Assembly (NCBI GenBank): GCA_963377175.1
Contig: CAUJNA010003812.1
Span: forward strand, 62,001 to 126,000
DNA length: 64,000 nt
DNA from: Effrenium voratum
Taxonomy: Eukaryota > Sar > Dinophyceae > Suessiales > Symbiodiniaceae
Reading direction: 5' to 3'
The notes beneath the pieces are model-generated. The model saw only the letters and a list, made by a program, of their open reading frames with translations, ran no database searches and was not told the origin of the DNA. Shown here piece after piece: positions 51,021-61,410 of the stretch. Position 1 is the stretch's first letter. Each line of letters begins with the position of its first letter. The position numbers and the translations under genes are program-made.

Positions 51021-51611
51021 ATTCGACTCCGGCACCTCCGAGCCATGTCCAAAAAGCTGACCAACCCTTTGGACACCACTCCGACCACGGCGGAGCTGCC
51101 CGAGTACCTCACCGCGAAGAAGAAGACCTCCAAGGCCCCCATGCCCTTCGATCCGGAAAGGAGCATGGAAATGGACCCTCGGGACATCCGGGCCCAGAAC
51201 ACCTGGCCGTGCTTCGACCGCCACCAACCGGGGAACTGGGCAAGCAACCCCCACGGGCGCTGGATCCATTGTCAGGTATGCGATCTCAGGCTTCAGTGCG
51301 TCCCGAGACAAGGATCCCCGAGCATGTCTACCATGGTGCTCAACCATGTGATGGTCAACCGGGCCATGGTGGAACTACAACAACTTCTACCTGGCCGCAT
51401 GCCCACTGCCCAGATCTGCAAGGCCATGGTGGACAAGCTGGTAGCCGAGGAGAAACTCCTGGTGATGATCCACAAGGTCAAGGATCAGCCAGTCTCCTCC
51501 ACGAACAAGACAAGTCCAGCTCCTCCCAAGCGCACCAACCACAAGGGGACATCAAAGACTGCCGCAGGGTACACTTCTCCGAGCCCGTCCATGGCGAGCA
51601 GTCACAGTTGA
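51021..51611 (+). pseudogene. copia pol fragment with Cys pair, frame 0
   Basis: Reads KKLTNPLDTTPTTAELPEYL, then DIRAQNTWPCFDRHQPGNWA and HGRWIHCQVCDLRLQCVPRQ. The CQVC pair could bind zinc. Downstream the signal moves to frame 2 (HFSEPVHGEQSQLKK) before the A8 run at 51611, then to frame 1 from 51625. Confidence 0.65.
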
Positions 51612-51624
51612 AAAAAAACCTCAG

Positions 51625-51759
51625 ATGGACACGATGGACATCTTTCGGTACCTCTCCACGGAGGAGCAGACCAAGCTCATGGAAGTGGTCACCGAACGTC
51701 AGCAAGCTGTCGCGGACCAATTCTCCGAGGAGGAGGAGGAACTTCAAGAAGTAGCATGA
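51625..51759 (+). pseudogene. copia pol fragment, acidic helix, frame 1
   Basis: MDTMDIFRYLSTEEQTKLME, VVTERQQAVADQFSEEEEEL and a TGA at 51757. It then appears to shift to frame 0 (GAKVMQMVIGVQALMTTEPQ) at 51760-51845. Confidence 0.6.
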
Positions 51760-51858
51760 TCCACCCCCTGCCGGTCAGCGTCGGTGCGAAGGTCATGCAA
51801 ATGGTGATTGGCGTGCAAGCCCTCATGACCACCGAGCCTCAACTATGGCGACCGTGAT

Positions 51859-52240
51859 GTGTTGTGGGAATTCGCATGTGCCCCACAAAGCTGGCTCTCT
51901 CAAGCGGTGCAGGACCACGGCATGGATGCCCAACGCATCAACCTCAACAACGGCTTCGACCTCTACAAGGAGGAAACCTGGGTCCGTCTTCGGCAACTTC
52001 GTCGTGCACGTAAACCTCGAAAACTGTGGTTTTCACTTCCCTGTACGAAGTGGTGCCGATGGACCAGTCTCAACTACTCCACACCCGAGGGCAAGGAGAA
52101 GCTTGAAAAGGACCGCCGTCGCGAACGGAAAATGCTCCGGTTTGCGAGGGACTTCATCCTGGAGTCCGTCGATGAGATTCGCGACATCCTCATCCTTGCT
52201 ACGGGTGGGAACAACGACCTCTTCAAGATCTTTCGGCAGA
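51859..52240 (+). pseudogene. copia pol fragment with FSLPCTKWC motif, frame 1
   Basis: LWEFACAPQSWLSQAVQDHG, then GFDLYKEETWVRLRQLRRAR and WFSLPCTKWCRWTSLNYS, ending in a charged helix. I associate this Cys-containing segment with dinoflagellate copia elements, lying between protease and integrase. Its role is unknown. Near 52200-52240 the frame moves to frame 0 (GGRDIEWLHCRIDGCAYGM). Confidence 0.65.
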
Positions 52241-55200
52241 ACTTGGAGGTCGGGATATCGAGTGGCTCCACTGTAGAATCGATGGTTGCGCCTACGGCAT
52301 GAAGGACCACCTCGAGGAAAACTTCCTGGCAAAGAAATGGTCCATTCGCACCACCGATTGCGACTTCCACCGCCACTTTCACGCCAAGGTATGCCCCAAG
52401 AACCACCAGCACACCTACATCCAAGGAATCGAAACCTCAAGGTCAGCCTACTATCCCTGGCGGATGGTTTTGGCAATAGCCAGATGCTGGCGCGATCAGC
52501 TCCTACCACCTCGCTTCCATCGCTGGGCTCACTCCAAGAATGAGAACCATGGTGCTCACTTGGCCCTGGAACTTGCAGCTCAAGAGGATGGTGATCCTCA
52601 TGCTCTACCAGCACACCCACCATCCGAACCTGGCCAAGCTCCAGCAAGACCCGAACCTCATGCACCTCCACCTGATGAGCCACAGCCAGATCCTCCAGCT
52701 AATCCACACCCTCCACCGGATGCACCCAGTCCTGAAGAAGTGCAACGGTGGGAAGCCAAGCTAGCTCACTTCCACAAGGCTGCTGGACACCCTACGAACT
52801 CCAACCTGGTTCGACTCCTTCAAGAAGCCGGACATCCACGATGGCGTATCGACAAGGCCAAGGAGTTCAAATGCAGTGCATGTGAGGCACTTCGGCCTGG
52901 CGGACTCAGTAGTGGACAAGTCCCTCCAGCGGCAACCTATCCTCTATACCAAGCTTGGCAGGCGGTCGGTCTGGATGTCAGCGAGTGGGATGTTCCCGGA
53001 GTACCTCGCAAGGTCAAGTTTGCCCTGTTCATCGACCTGGCCACCAAGCTGCGAGTAGTCTGCCCGCTCATGCAGTACAACTTCCTCGAGATGAAAGCGG
53101 AGAATGCCGAGATGCTCATCAAGGCCTTCTCCGAACGTTGGCTCTCCGACAAACCTCGCCCTGAGGTGCTGATCCCTGATTGCGGCAAAACCATGACGGC
53201 CAAGTCCATGCACGACTTCTGCAACTCTGTCGGTGTTCAACTAGCCTTTCCCCCAGAGAAGGAAAGCTGGGCACATGGCATTGTCGAAGCCGCAATCCAA
53301 GATGTCAAGATGACGGCCACAGCCATCCAGACGTCCAGTCCAGAGCAGAACCCGGAGGTCACGCTCTACTTGGCTGCGGCAGCTCTCAACTCCACCGAGT
53401 ACACACGCGGTTTCAGCTCCTTCCAGTGGTGCTACGGCAAGGCCTACAACATCACGGAGGAGGACATACGCACCTTCGAACATCTTCCTCAAGATCAACG
53501 GCACCGCGAATTCGAGCAGCTCGTGCAAGCTCGTCAAAAGGCGGAGGATATTGCCCGGTCCACACGTGCGAAGCGCGTTCTCTCCAAGCTGGTCAACACA
53601 ACAGTGCGACAACCTCTACGCACCTTCAAACCCATGGACCTGGTCAAGGTTTGGAGAAGAGTCTGGCCTGCTGAACTTCATCGAGGAGCACGTCAAGGCC
53701 TCAAGAAGTCTGGCAAGCCCCATTGGATCGGCCCTGGGCGTGTGATCTTCCATGAGGTCCTACCTCATCAGCAAGCAGATGATGACCGTCGTCATGTGGT
53801 CTGGGTTCTCATTGGCACTCAGCTGATGCGATGCTCTCCACATAGTGTGCGATTGGTCACCGACAAGGAGCGCCTGGTCTTCGAGATTGGTGGTGCAGAG
53901 GATCCCTCTCGATGGCGATCCCTCGCTGATGTACTACCAAAACGTGAGTTCGTGGACATGATCGACCAAGCTCCCAAATCGGATGAGCTTGAACTTCCTG
54001 ACTTACCACCCGAACCCGACAAATCCACGATCATCAAGCCCACTCATCGCATGAAGACCAAGGGTGCCTTGAACATCCGACCTGTACCGATGCCCAAGGC
54101 CAAGGTCGCTCGCACTGGAGAACCTGAGCCTTCATCAAGTGCTCCGAGATCTACATCCACAGCAATGCCCACACATTCAGCGCCACCCGCCGGAGAGGTC
54201 AATGAATATGAAGAGGATCCTGATCTTCGTCGGGAACTCAAGAAGGCCCGCATTACTCCAGATGATGCTCTATGGCTTCAATCCTTGCAGGAGGAGACCA
54301 TCGACCTTCACACAGCTCTTATGGACACCGAGCAAGTGATGGTGATGGAGTTCAACCTGGAGTTTACCAGTAACCGTGAGAAGAAGAACTTCATTCGCGA
54401 TCCTCACCTGTTCCTCGTCAAGCAGATGCGGAGCAGCGAAGTCAACCTCAAGAAGCTCACACCACAACTCCGCGAGTTGTTCCACCGTGCCAAGGCCAAG
54501 GAAGTCAGCAGCTTCCTCAAAAATGAAGCAGTTCGCAAGTGCCTGGATAACAAGGAGATCCAGGAGGCCTACAACTCTGGGCGCATCATGCGTGCTCGCT
54601 GGGTCCTCACGTGGAAACTGGTTCCAGATGAGGAACATCCAGAAGCCCTCCGAGATGCCATGTCCAACGCGCAGACCATGGTCACACCTGACGGTCGCAA
54701 GAAAGCAAAGGCCCGCATCGTGGTGCTCGGATTTGAACACCCCGATCTACTGGACCCTTCCTTCCGCACCTCGAGCCCGGTTCAAACCAACCTCGGGAGG
54801 AACCTCCTGTACCTCATGACCTGCCAGCATGGTTGGGAACTTGAAGGTCTTGACCTTGCCACGGCATTCTTGCAGACCCAGAAGACCGAGGAGGATAAGA
54901 AACTCTGGACCTACGGAACTGAAGAGCTTCGAGAAGCCCTAGGCGTTGGTTCCGAAGGCATTCTTCGCATCCTGAAGAACGTGTACGGCTCCACCACGGC
55001 ACCCCGTGGACTTTGGCAGGATCTCCATGCAACCTTCAAACGTCTTGGTGGCATCTCCCTGACTTCGGAGAGATGCATGTGGGTATGGCTTTCGCAACAT
55101 CAGAAAGACCAACAAGGCCGACCTCTCGTCATTGGTGCCATGGGTGGTCATGTAGATGATCTCCACCGGATCGGAGACAAGGCCAACCCTGAATGGAATG

Positions 55201-55460
55201 AGGTCTGCCAGCAGGTTGACCGTGCCTACGTTTGGGGTACCATCAAGCGTGGAGAATATCGCCACGCTGGCACCGATCTCGTCATCGGCAAGGATGAAAA
55301 CGGTGACACCACGATCACCGTCGACCAACAGTACTACATCGAGTCCCTCCAGGACGTGAACATCCCTCCCGAACGCCTTCGTCAAGTGGACTCCGTTCTG
55401 GATTCCACCGAAGTTGGACACTGCCGAGCTACCCTGGGAGCCCTGCAGTGGGTTGCGGTA
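52241..55460 (+). CDS. pol: copia integrase and reverse transcriptase
   Basis: A 3.2-kb open segment (ATG-initiated ORF 52299-55562). Numbered from 52299: zinc-binding H159-x4-H164 and C192-x2-C195; catalytic D226, D294 and E330, with the classical 35-residue gap between the last two. A Pro-rich linker lies before the zinc site. Reverse transcriptase begins near residue 770, with LDLATAFLQT (D852) and GGHVDDL (D953-D954), a variant of YVDD. No break occurs over this length, in contrast to the region before it. The true frame leaves at about 55460 into the RNase H frame. Confidence 0.9.
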
Positions 55461-56388
55461 CAAACAACCACAGCTCAGTGCGAGATGCAATCTCCTGCTC
55501 ACCGAGGTGACCGTGACTCCTTCGACCTCCGTTGCAAGAGAAATTCAACAAATGGTGTGTGAGGTTCGCAGGAATCCCGTCAAGCTGGAATTCTTCAAGC
55601 TGCCTGGAGTCCAATTTTGGACCGACGTCGTGTTCATCACCATGGGCGACCAAGCTCACGCCAACCGACCTCAAGGAGATAGCACTGGCGGCATGATCAC
55701 CGTTGCTTCCGGCCCACGAGCAATCACTGGCGCACCCACCAAGATGTGTCTTTTGACCTGGCGATGCTGGAAACTCAAACGCAAGGCCATCAGCTCGAAC
55801 GACGCTGAGGTACAAGCCATGGTCGAATCCGAGGACAATAACTTTCGGATGCGACTTCTTTGGTGCGAACTTCATGGCCAGTCCATCCACCAGCACCGCG
55901 ACACCGACAAGGTCTCTGCCGGCGAAGAGGTGGTCAAGCTTGTCAAGGGCGTGGTCACTACAGACTCCCGAGGCGGATACGATGCTGTGACTCGCCATGA
56001 GTCCCCGATGCTTGGGCTCTCCAACATGAGAGCCGCGCTTCAAGCCTTTCAAGTGAGAGAAAGTTTGGAACGCACCCACACCGAGCTTCGCTGGACTGCC
56101 TCGGACTATGACTTGGGCGATGCCTTGACCAAGAAGGCACCTTCATGCAGAGCCGGGTTACTGCAGTTTCTGAAGACCTCAGTGTGGTCTATAGCCTTCG
56201 ACCCCAGCTTCCAGAGCGCTCGCAAGAATGTCAAGGCGGGCAAGTCAGCGCTGCAGACCCTGCAGAATCCCTCGTCTACCTCAACGGCCCGATCCCGAAG
56301 TAAGCCAATCACGTCATCAACTGAGAATGATTTTGTGCCCATGCAACACGGGCATTTAGAGGCTCATCAGTTGATGCCATGCATGTAG
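55460..56388 (+). CDS. copia RNase H and C-terminus
   Basis: Continues RT in frame 1. Numbered from 55414: D79 in ITMGDQAHANRPQGDS, E132 in SSNDAEVQAMVESED, D184 in TTDSRGGYDAV and WTASDYDLGDALTKK, the copia RNase H set. The last 16 codons (QHGHLEAHQLMPCM end) are encoded inside the 3' LTR, so gene and LTR overlap. It is separated from the RT frame by one frame change in CAAACAACCACAG. Confidence 0.85.
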
Positions 56389-56546
56389 ATTGTCCAGACT
56401 GCAGTCATGTCCCTTCCGCAGCTGAAGGGCCCTTTTGCTTGTAGCCGAGCCAGACATTTGGCCACGACCCCCATAGTCAGCTGCACAGGCGGCTTGAGAA
56501 GGAACAAGGCTTGGCGCCATTCGCTCCCCGCGCTACTCCCGCTGCA
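56342..56546 (+). repeat. 3' LTR, 205 bp
   Basis: TGCAACACGGGC to CCGCTGCA, identical to the 5' LTR by eye. The bases just upstream (GATTTTGTGCCCA) are not purine-rich, so a standard polypurine tract is not visible. Confidence 0.95.
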
Positions 56547-56667
56547 GATTCCCAATAGTGTTGCCCTTTTTACCGTTCCTTTATTGGTTGGGAGGGGTCC
56601 AACCTACTAAAATAGACTACAGAAGAAAATCGGGTACCCTTATTCTAACCTCTCTACTGGAGGACAT
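56547..56667 (+). mobile_element. right part of the split family C element
   Basis: Begins with the GATTC duplication, then CCAATAGTGTTGCCC, TTTTTACCGTTCCTTTATTGG and CTCTCTACTGGAGGAC. Continues the C element whose tip lies at 48230-48238. Confidence 0.7.
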
Positions 56668-56669
56668 CA

Positions 56670-56794
56670 CTTGGTGGCCCCCAGCCGTGCGGTTCAACTT
56701 AACCTTTTAGTTGCTTTTAGTTGGTTTAGTGGTAGTTCCCGAATATAACTCACTAGAAGCTAAACTTGTAGCAGGGAATCTGAGGGCAGCCCAG
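56670..56794 (+). mobile_element. family A element
   Basis: CTTGGTGGCCCCCAGCCGTG to GAGGGCAGCCCAG. Flanks ATCA and AGCA match at two of four bases. It sits directly behind the split C element. Confidence 0.65.
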
Positions 56795-57952
56795 AGCATA
56801 TTGGGGCAAGAGCCCAGTTTTAAGGCTATTTGAGCCTTCAATCTGCCATCAGAAGGATTTCACCAGCCGTAATGTTGGGGCAACCCATTTTTTAGGGGAC
56901 CCGCACACTGCCATTAAAAGTGAAATTCACCCACACTGAGTTTGGGGTAATCGCCCCATTTTAGGTTGGAATTTCCAGGGTCCAGGTGCGCCTCATTATT
57001 ACCCAGCCCCTGAAACGGAGGTCGGTTTTGCGGTTGGTTTCCCTTGCAAGAAAAGGGGTACCAAGCCGCAAAAAGAGACATACCCAAGTCTTGCGACAGT
57101 CTGGTTCGCGCTTGTCTTGTGTGTGTGTGTGTTGTTACCTGTTGTTGTGGGTTTTGCAACACATCCCTGCTTGTGTCGTTTCGTTGATTGCTTCGTGTTG
57201 TGTTTGTGGTTGTGTGGGGTTTTGCCTTTTCAGTGTGTGTGTGTGTGTGTGTTGGTTGCCACGGTGTGTATTATTTGTTGTTTGCGTTTGCTTGAGTGCT
57301 TCACACTATTTTAGGTTTGTCTTGGTACTTGTTTGATTTCAACATGTGTAATTAGACATGCGTCTCACCTAAACAAACAATGTTGATACTCACATCATAA
57401 CTATGTGTTGTCTGCTGTGCAGCTCCCTTTAAGACCGCCAATAAATAAACCGGTTCAATCTAACAAGTACCTTTTGAAGCCATGCCAAAGCAGGGCAAAC
57501 TGTTTCAAAATAGTTGAAGACCTTTGAATTACTCACCATGTAACACACTTGTTCAAGCAAATGCAACTTTGCATCACCTTTCACATTCCTTTCAACGCCA
57601 ATCCAAACCCAGTTCAACCCCTACTTCAAACCCTTAAAAGCCTCCAAACCCATACACCACTGCAATTCCTTGAAAACCACACTTTTTTGCACCACTCCAA
57701 ACCTTTTTACACCACTCCAAACCCTTACCAACCACTCCATACCCTTTGTTACACCACTTCAAACCCACTCCAAAGCCTTTCACCCACTTCACCCCCCCCA
57801 CCAAACCCCACCACCACCTCACCCCCAAACCTCCCCCCCCCCCCCCCAGCCACCATACCCACCGCCACCAAACCCCCCACCACCAAAACCCACCCAAATC
57901 TTCCCCCCCCCCCACCCCCTCCTACCCCTCCCCTTACCCCGCCCCGCTGGAG
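56795..57952. other. intron-like stretch with simple repeats
   Basis: GT runs at 57117-57134 and 57232-57252. ACCACTCCAAACCCTT-type tandem sequence lies at 57660-57780, then C-rich runs at 57785-57935. No exon until the C-rich tract ends. Confidence 0.5.
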
Positions 57953-58120
57953 GTCACGGCGGCGGACGCCTTGGAGGCGGCCGCGCAGGTGGCATCCGCC
58001 GCCATCTCCGCCGCCGCCGCCGCCATGGCGCCGCAGGAGCGGCGTCTTCGACGCGTTTCGCTCGACGTCTATCCGTCGGTTCCGTCGGTTCCGTCGGTTC
58101 GTCGGTGCGGTGCGGTCTGC
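57953..58120 (+). CDS. exon, alanine-rich helix
   Basis: Reads VTAADALEAAAQVASAAISA, then AMAPQERRLRRVSLDVYPSV, with nearly full GC3. The C-rich tract serves as a polypyrimidine tract and CTGGAG| as acceptor. The 3' part holds GGTTCCGTC three times (PSV repeats), which may be intronic or exonic. Ala-rich coiled-coil-like, family unknown. Confidence 0.55.
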
Positions 58121-58258
58121 CAGCTAGGGAGGGGAGGGGGAGATTTGGGGAGGGGGAGGGGGAGGGGAGGGTGCTCCATGAAATCCACCCTTTTGGGTCC
58201 TAAACATTTGTGGTACATGAAGAAAATGGCTTGGTTTTCCGGTCTCCTTTTTCTCGGT

Positions 58259-58322
58259 CAACCAGCAATTGGTGCCCTTTCTCACCGGAGGGTTCCCCTA
58301 CTAAAACAGACTACAGAAAAAA
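58259..58322 (+). mobile_element. family C element, partial
   Basis: TTGGTGCCCTTTCTCACCGG, AGGGTTCCCCTACTAAAACA and GACTACAGAAAAAAG. Both ends are incomplete. Confidence 0.5.
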
Positions 58323-58414
58323 GTTCAGTGGTTTGGTGCTTGAGTTCGGTGACGTAGCGGTGTGGTCTTGGTGGTCTGTGTGTGGTGGTTTGTTTTGGTG
58401 GTGTAGCGGTTTGG

Positions 58415-58530
58415 CTAGGTCACCCAGCTAGGTGCCCTTTGACCGTTTTTTTTTGGTTGGGAGGGTTCTCTACTAAAACAGACTACAGAAAAAGTTGGTA
58501 CCCTTATTGGGTAACTAATGGAGGACCTAG
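58415..58530 (+). mobile_element. family C element
   Basis: CTAGGTCACCCAGCTAGGTG to CTAATGGAGGACCTAG. The terminal inverted repeats are clear but no target duplication is found. Confidence 0.7.
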
Positions 58531-58650
58531 GTGCGGTTCGCTGGGTCCACGGCTTGGGTTCCGATCGCAGTTTGCCTGCGGGCTGAGCGGCGCATCGGTG
58601 AATCGTCTAGACCTGACGGCTCGTTTCCGCGGGTGTTCCCACCAGCACCC
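58531..58650 (+). CDS. exon-like, frame uncertain
   Basis: Begins at the right end of the C element and reads RFAGSTAWVPIAVCLRAERR, then IGESSRPDGSFPRVF, with moderate GC3. A second frame is open too. No family. Confidence 0.3.
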
Positions 58651-58809
58651 CCCCCAAAAAAACGGCGATTTTGGACAGTGGGATTTGGGGCATGGTGGAG
58701 AAAGCAGGCAGGTTGCGGGGGTGTTCCCATAGGTGTTTTTTGTTTTCTCGATTTTTTCGCCGAGGTCTTGAATGGTGATCGCTTTTATCAGGGAGTTTCG
58801 TTGAGGAGT

Positions 58810-58847
58810 TTCCTTCCTTCCTTCCTTCCTTCCTTCCTTCCTTCCTT
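58810..58847. repeat. TTCC tetranucleotide repeat
   Basis: About nine TTCC units, a simple microsatellite. Confidence 0.95.
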
Positions 58848-58850
58848 GTT

Positions 58851-60169
58851 TCATTGGAGAGTTCCGGGTACTGGTACTTTTCGTGGGGGTTCTTCTTGGG
58901 GGGCTTGTGAGAGGGGGTGCCAATACCGGACAGTTCTTGAAGAACTTCCTTTGCTGAATAGCCACAGGTGTCCTTTCGATCGGGCTGGGCTGGTAAAAAA
59001 TAGATGGGTGGGCCACTGGTTTAGATGCGTTTTATGCCCCATTGACCATCGAATGGTACCCCTAGCATCCCCTGAAATGGTTCCCTGAGCAAAAGGCAGC
59101 CCCCACAGAAAGACAGGTGGCTTGTAGATGGCGGCTCTACCGGCCTTTGATTTTCTTGGTGGTTCCCGGCCATCCTCGTTGGTGTTTAGCTTGTTAGTTG
59201 GTTTAGTGGGGGGGCTTCCATCTAGCAACGAGCAACTCTGAACTGCCACCAAAGCTAAAAGAAAGCCCTAGTCCGAGCGAGGTCAACCAGGACCCCAACC
59301 GAGAGAAGCAAGGGTTCCCAGCCAACCTCTTTAGAGCTGCAATCAAGCTGGAGCTGCGGAGGCGCGCTTTGTGTACTGCGCTTTGCGTTGCCTCGTTACA
59401 GACCTCGTTACACAGGCGCCGCCTTTTTTCCAGCTAGGAGGCGTGCTTTGCGTACTGCACTTGTACTGTACGACTTTCGAGCAGAGCTGCTGCTCTTCGT
59501 TGTCCTGCGCTACATTGGGCTACTGATACTGCTTGTAAGAAATAACTTCCCGTCACATACCTGTCTAACAAGGATCTCCGTCAGACCTCCGTAACAAGTT
59601 TCGTGGCGGGTCGCGCGTCACAGACCCTCAAAAACATCATTGTTGGAAGACAGAAATACATGTTGATGATATGCCTCTTGACCCACCTGGCGCATCGTGG
59701 AAATTGACTATCGCAATCAAGGGTTTTCTTTGATTCATCATTTCCTGTTTCATGTTACAAGTACATCTATGGGATGGCGTTCATGAGGCTGACAAACTGG
59801 TGGGCTTTAACGATTAATCCCCAGTAGGTCTCTGCCCAAAAAAGCTCTGGGTTGGTTTCGGGCAGCTTTCAGGGAGGGGCCTTGAGGGTTCCAGGCACTT
59901 CCGGGGCTGTTGGGGATATGACCTGAGTTGTTTTGTTCACCTTCACGCTTCACGGGGCTTGAAGTGTTCTCTTCTCGAGGCCGGGCACCGAGACTCCATT
60001 TTCTCTTGACAAGGCCCTTAGACCATCTTCCTTGGCAAACACCTGGAACTAAACACTCAACCTTGACTAACAAAGGCCAAATATGACAAACAAAGTTGTC
60101 ACAGATCGATTCGATCTGGATTGGGGAGGAAACGGCCATGTTTGGACATCCCCTCACCGATTTCCTGGA
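58851..60169. other. long stretch without a supported gene
   Basis: A degraded family A copy (CTTGGTGGTTCCCGGCCATC, TTGGTTTAGTGGGGGGGCTT) lies at 59158-59235. At 59354-59470 GGCG.GCTTTG.GTACTGC is duplicated. No clear exon. Confidence 0.35.
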
Positions 60170-60414
60170 CAGGGTTGTGGTTGATCACTCGGGGTTTATC
60201 CAACCACTTCTGTGATACCTTTGGGAATCCCCTTCTTAAAAGGGTGTGGCTCAAAAATAAAGAGGTGTCCATGGGTTGCGCGGGTTTTAGTGTTCAGTTC
60301 CACTTACCAAGGTGCCATGTTAGTACAGTTATTTAAGCCACCGCCAAATTGGGGTTACTCTTTGAGAACCCTTTTCGTTGCATCACAGATTCGTGGATTC
60401 CATTCCCAGCCCTG
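60170..60414 (+). mobile_element. hAT-like MITE with perfect 8-bp duplication and nested insert
   Basis: CAGGGTTGTGGTTGATC to CATTCCCAGCCCTG. TTCCTGGA at 60162-60169 and 60415-60422. Compared with 33979-34110, the middle carries about 110 extra bases (GGTGTGGCTCAAAAATAAAG...GCCACCGCC) resembling family J in reverse. Confidence 0.75.
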
Positions 60415-60527
60415 TTCCTGGACTAAAGCTTCGTGGTACGTACATGAACAAGTTCATTTCGGCCAGTCCACGGAAGAGTCCCAGAAATCAAAGTCCGTTT
60501 TGAGTTAGAGCCGAGTCTCAAAATGCA

Positions 60528-60645
60528 ACTTGGCGGTTCCCAACCATCCTGTTGGGTTTTGGTTTGGGTTTAGTTGGTTGCGTGGGGGTTTCCATTGAAC
60601 CCGCCAAAAGTTCTTCACTTTAACAGGGGGTTCTAAGTGCACGCC
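60528..60645 (+). mobile_element. family A element, right end altered
   Basis: CTTGGCGGTTCCCAACCATC, GTTTAGTTGGTTGCGTGGGG, CATTGAACCCGCCAAAAGTT; the CAGCCCAG end is missing. Confidence 0.5.
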
Positions 60646-60661
60646 TCGTGGGCCTGTGTCC

Positions 60662-60747
60662 ACTTCAGCTTGCTTAAGGATATGTTTTGTTTTCGCGTGG
60701 TGGTTGTAAAGGGGATCTATCACTACTGCAAATGTGTTTTCTTCCAG
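60662..60747 (+). repeat. family H repeat with acceptor
   Basis: TTCAGCTTGCTTAAGGATAT, GTGGTTGTAAAGGGGATCTA, TCACTACTGC, TTTTCTTCCAG. Ends exactly at an exon. Confidence 0.6.
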
Positions 60748-60840
60748 GGTGCTTAAACAAACGGAAGTCCACGACCCCGAGCGAAGGGCGCGAACTTGTT
60801 CGGAGTTCGAGTTGCCGCGAAGTGGCCGTTTAGCGTGGAA
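60748..60840 (+). CDS. exon, charged
   Basis: After GTTTTCTTCCAG the frame reads VLKQTEVHDPERRARTCSEF, then ELPRSGRLAW. Codon bias is moderate to good. The donor may be near GCGTGGAATC. No domain is seen. The acceptor is supplied by family H, as at 14056. Confidence 0.55.
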
Positions 60841-61281
60841 TCAGACCACTTTTGGAGGTGAACATCCCCATATTACCAAAGCTGGGGTCGATACAGCTGG
60901 GGTTAACAGTAGTACTGTGGATGGACGGAATCCATTTCGCACCACTTTGATACCATGGTTGAAACCGTTGCTTGTTGGCATTTACAGGGGAATCGATATC
61001 ATTCCAGGGTTTCTTGCGTGGTGCAGGATTTGGTTTTTTTGTGTTTTTTTGGGCCGGGGGGGGGGGGGACCCCTGGAAAGCCCAAAGGAGAAACCACCCA
61101 TTTCAGGGTGTCCCCTAAAAACAAGACGCCCACCCCCTTTGTTGACTGCACCAACCGCCATTTTGGGAGTCCTCCTATTTCAAGACACACCCATATATGA
61201 TCATCTGCGGATTACACAGCAGATCAATATCCAATAAATGCGGGTTGCAAATACACACACCAACATAGAAATGTTGGGTTG
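60841..61281. other. intron-like stretch
   Basis: Has a G-run at 61058-61068 and AAGACACACCCATATAT near 61181, part of a recurrent ATGGGTGTGTCTT motif. No exon. Confidence 0.35.
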
Positions 61282-61410
61282 CTTGGTGGCCCCCAGCCGT
61301 CCGGTTTGTTAGACTTTTAGTTGCTTTTGGTTGGTTTAGTGGGTGGGTTTCCGCATCTAGCCCACGAAAAGTGGCTCACAGATCTGCAGATCGGAAGACG
61401 GGCAGCCCAG
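61282..61410 (+). mobile_element. family A element
   Basis: CTTGGTGGCCCCCAGCCGTC to GACGGGCAGCCCAG. Flanks GTTG and GTTT match at three of four bases. Confidence 0.65.

Larger units (their letters stand above)
48239..56546 (+). mobile_element. Ty1/copia LTR retrotransposon, 8.3 kb
   Basis: Complete structure: 205-bp LTRs (TG...CA, no difference seen), 5-bp target duplication, primer-binding site, gag with zinc knuckle, protease, integrase, reverse transcriptase and RNase H. The order protease-integrase-RT-RNase H marks copia, not gypsy. The reading frame changes several times between 50.6 and 52.3 kb and once near 55.46 kb, so as written the element cannot make a single polyprotein. LTR identity indicates a recent insertion. 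Confidence 0.95.

Noticed and set aside
50687..51754. 355-codon ORF as one protein
   Set aside because: Only its first third looks like pol. From about 51.02 kb the conserved residues move to other frames, so the nominal ORF mixes real and shadow sequence.
52033..52683. 216-codon minus-strand ORF inside the retrotransposon
   Set aside because: It is antisense to well-supported integrase-region coding sequence and shows no independent signal.
55429..56079. 216-codon minus-strand ORF opposite RNase H
   Set aside because: Shadow of the codon-biased RNase H frame.
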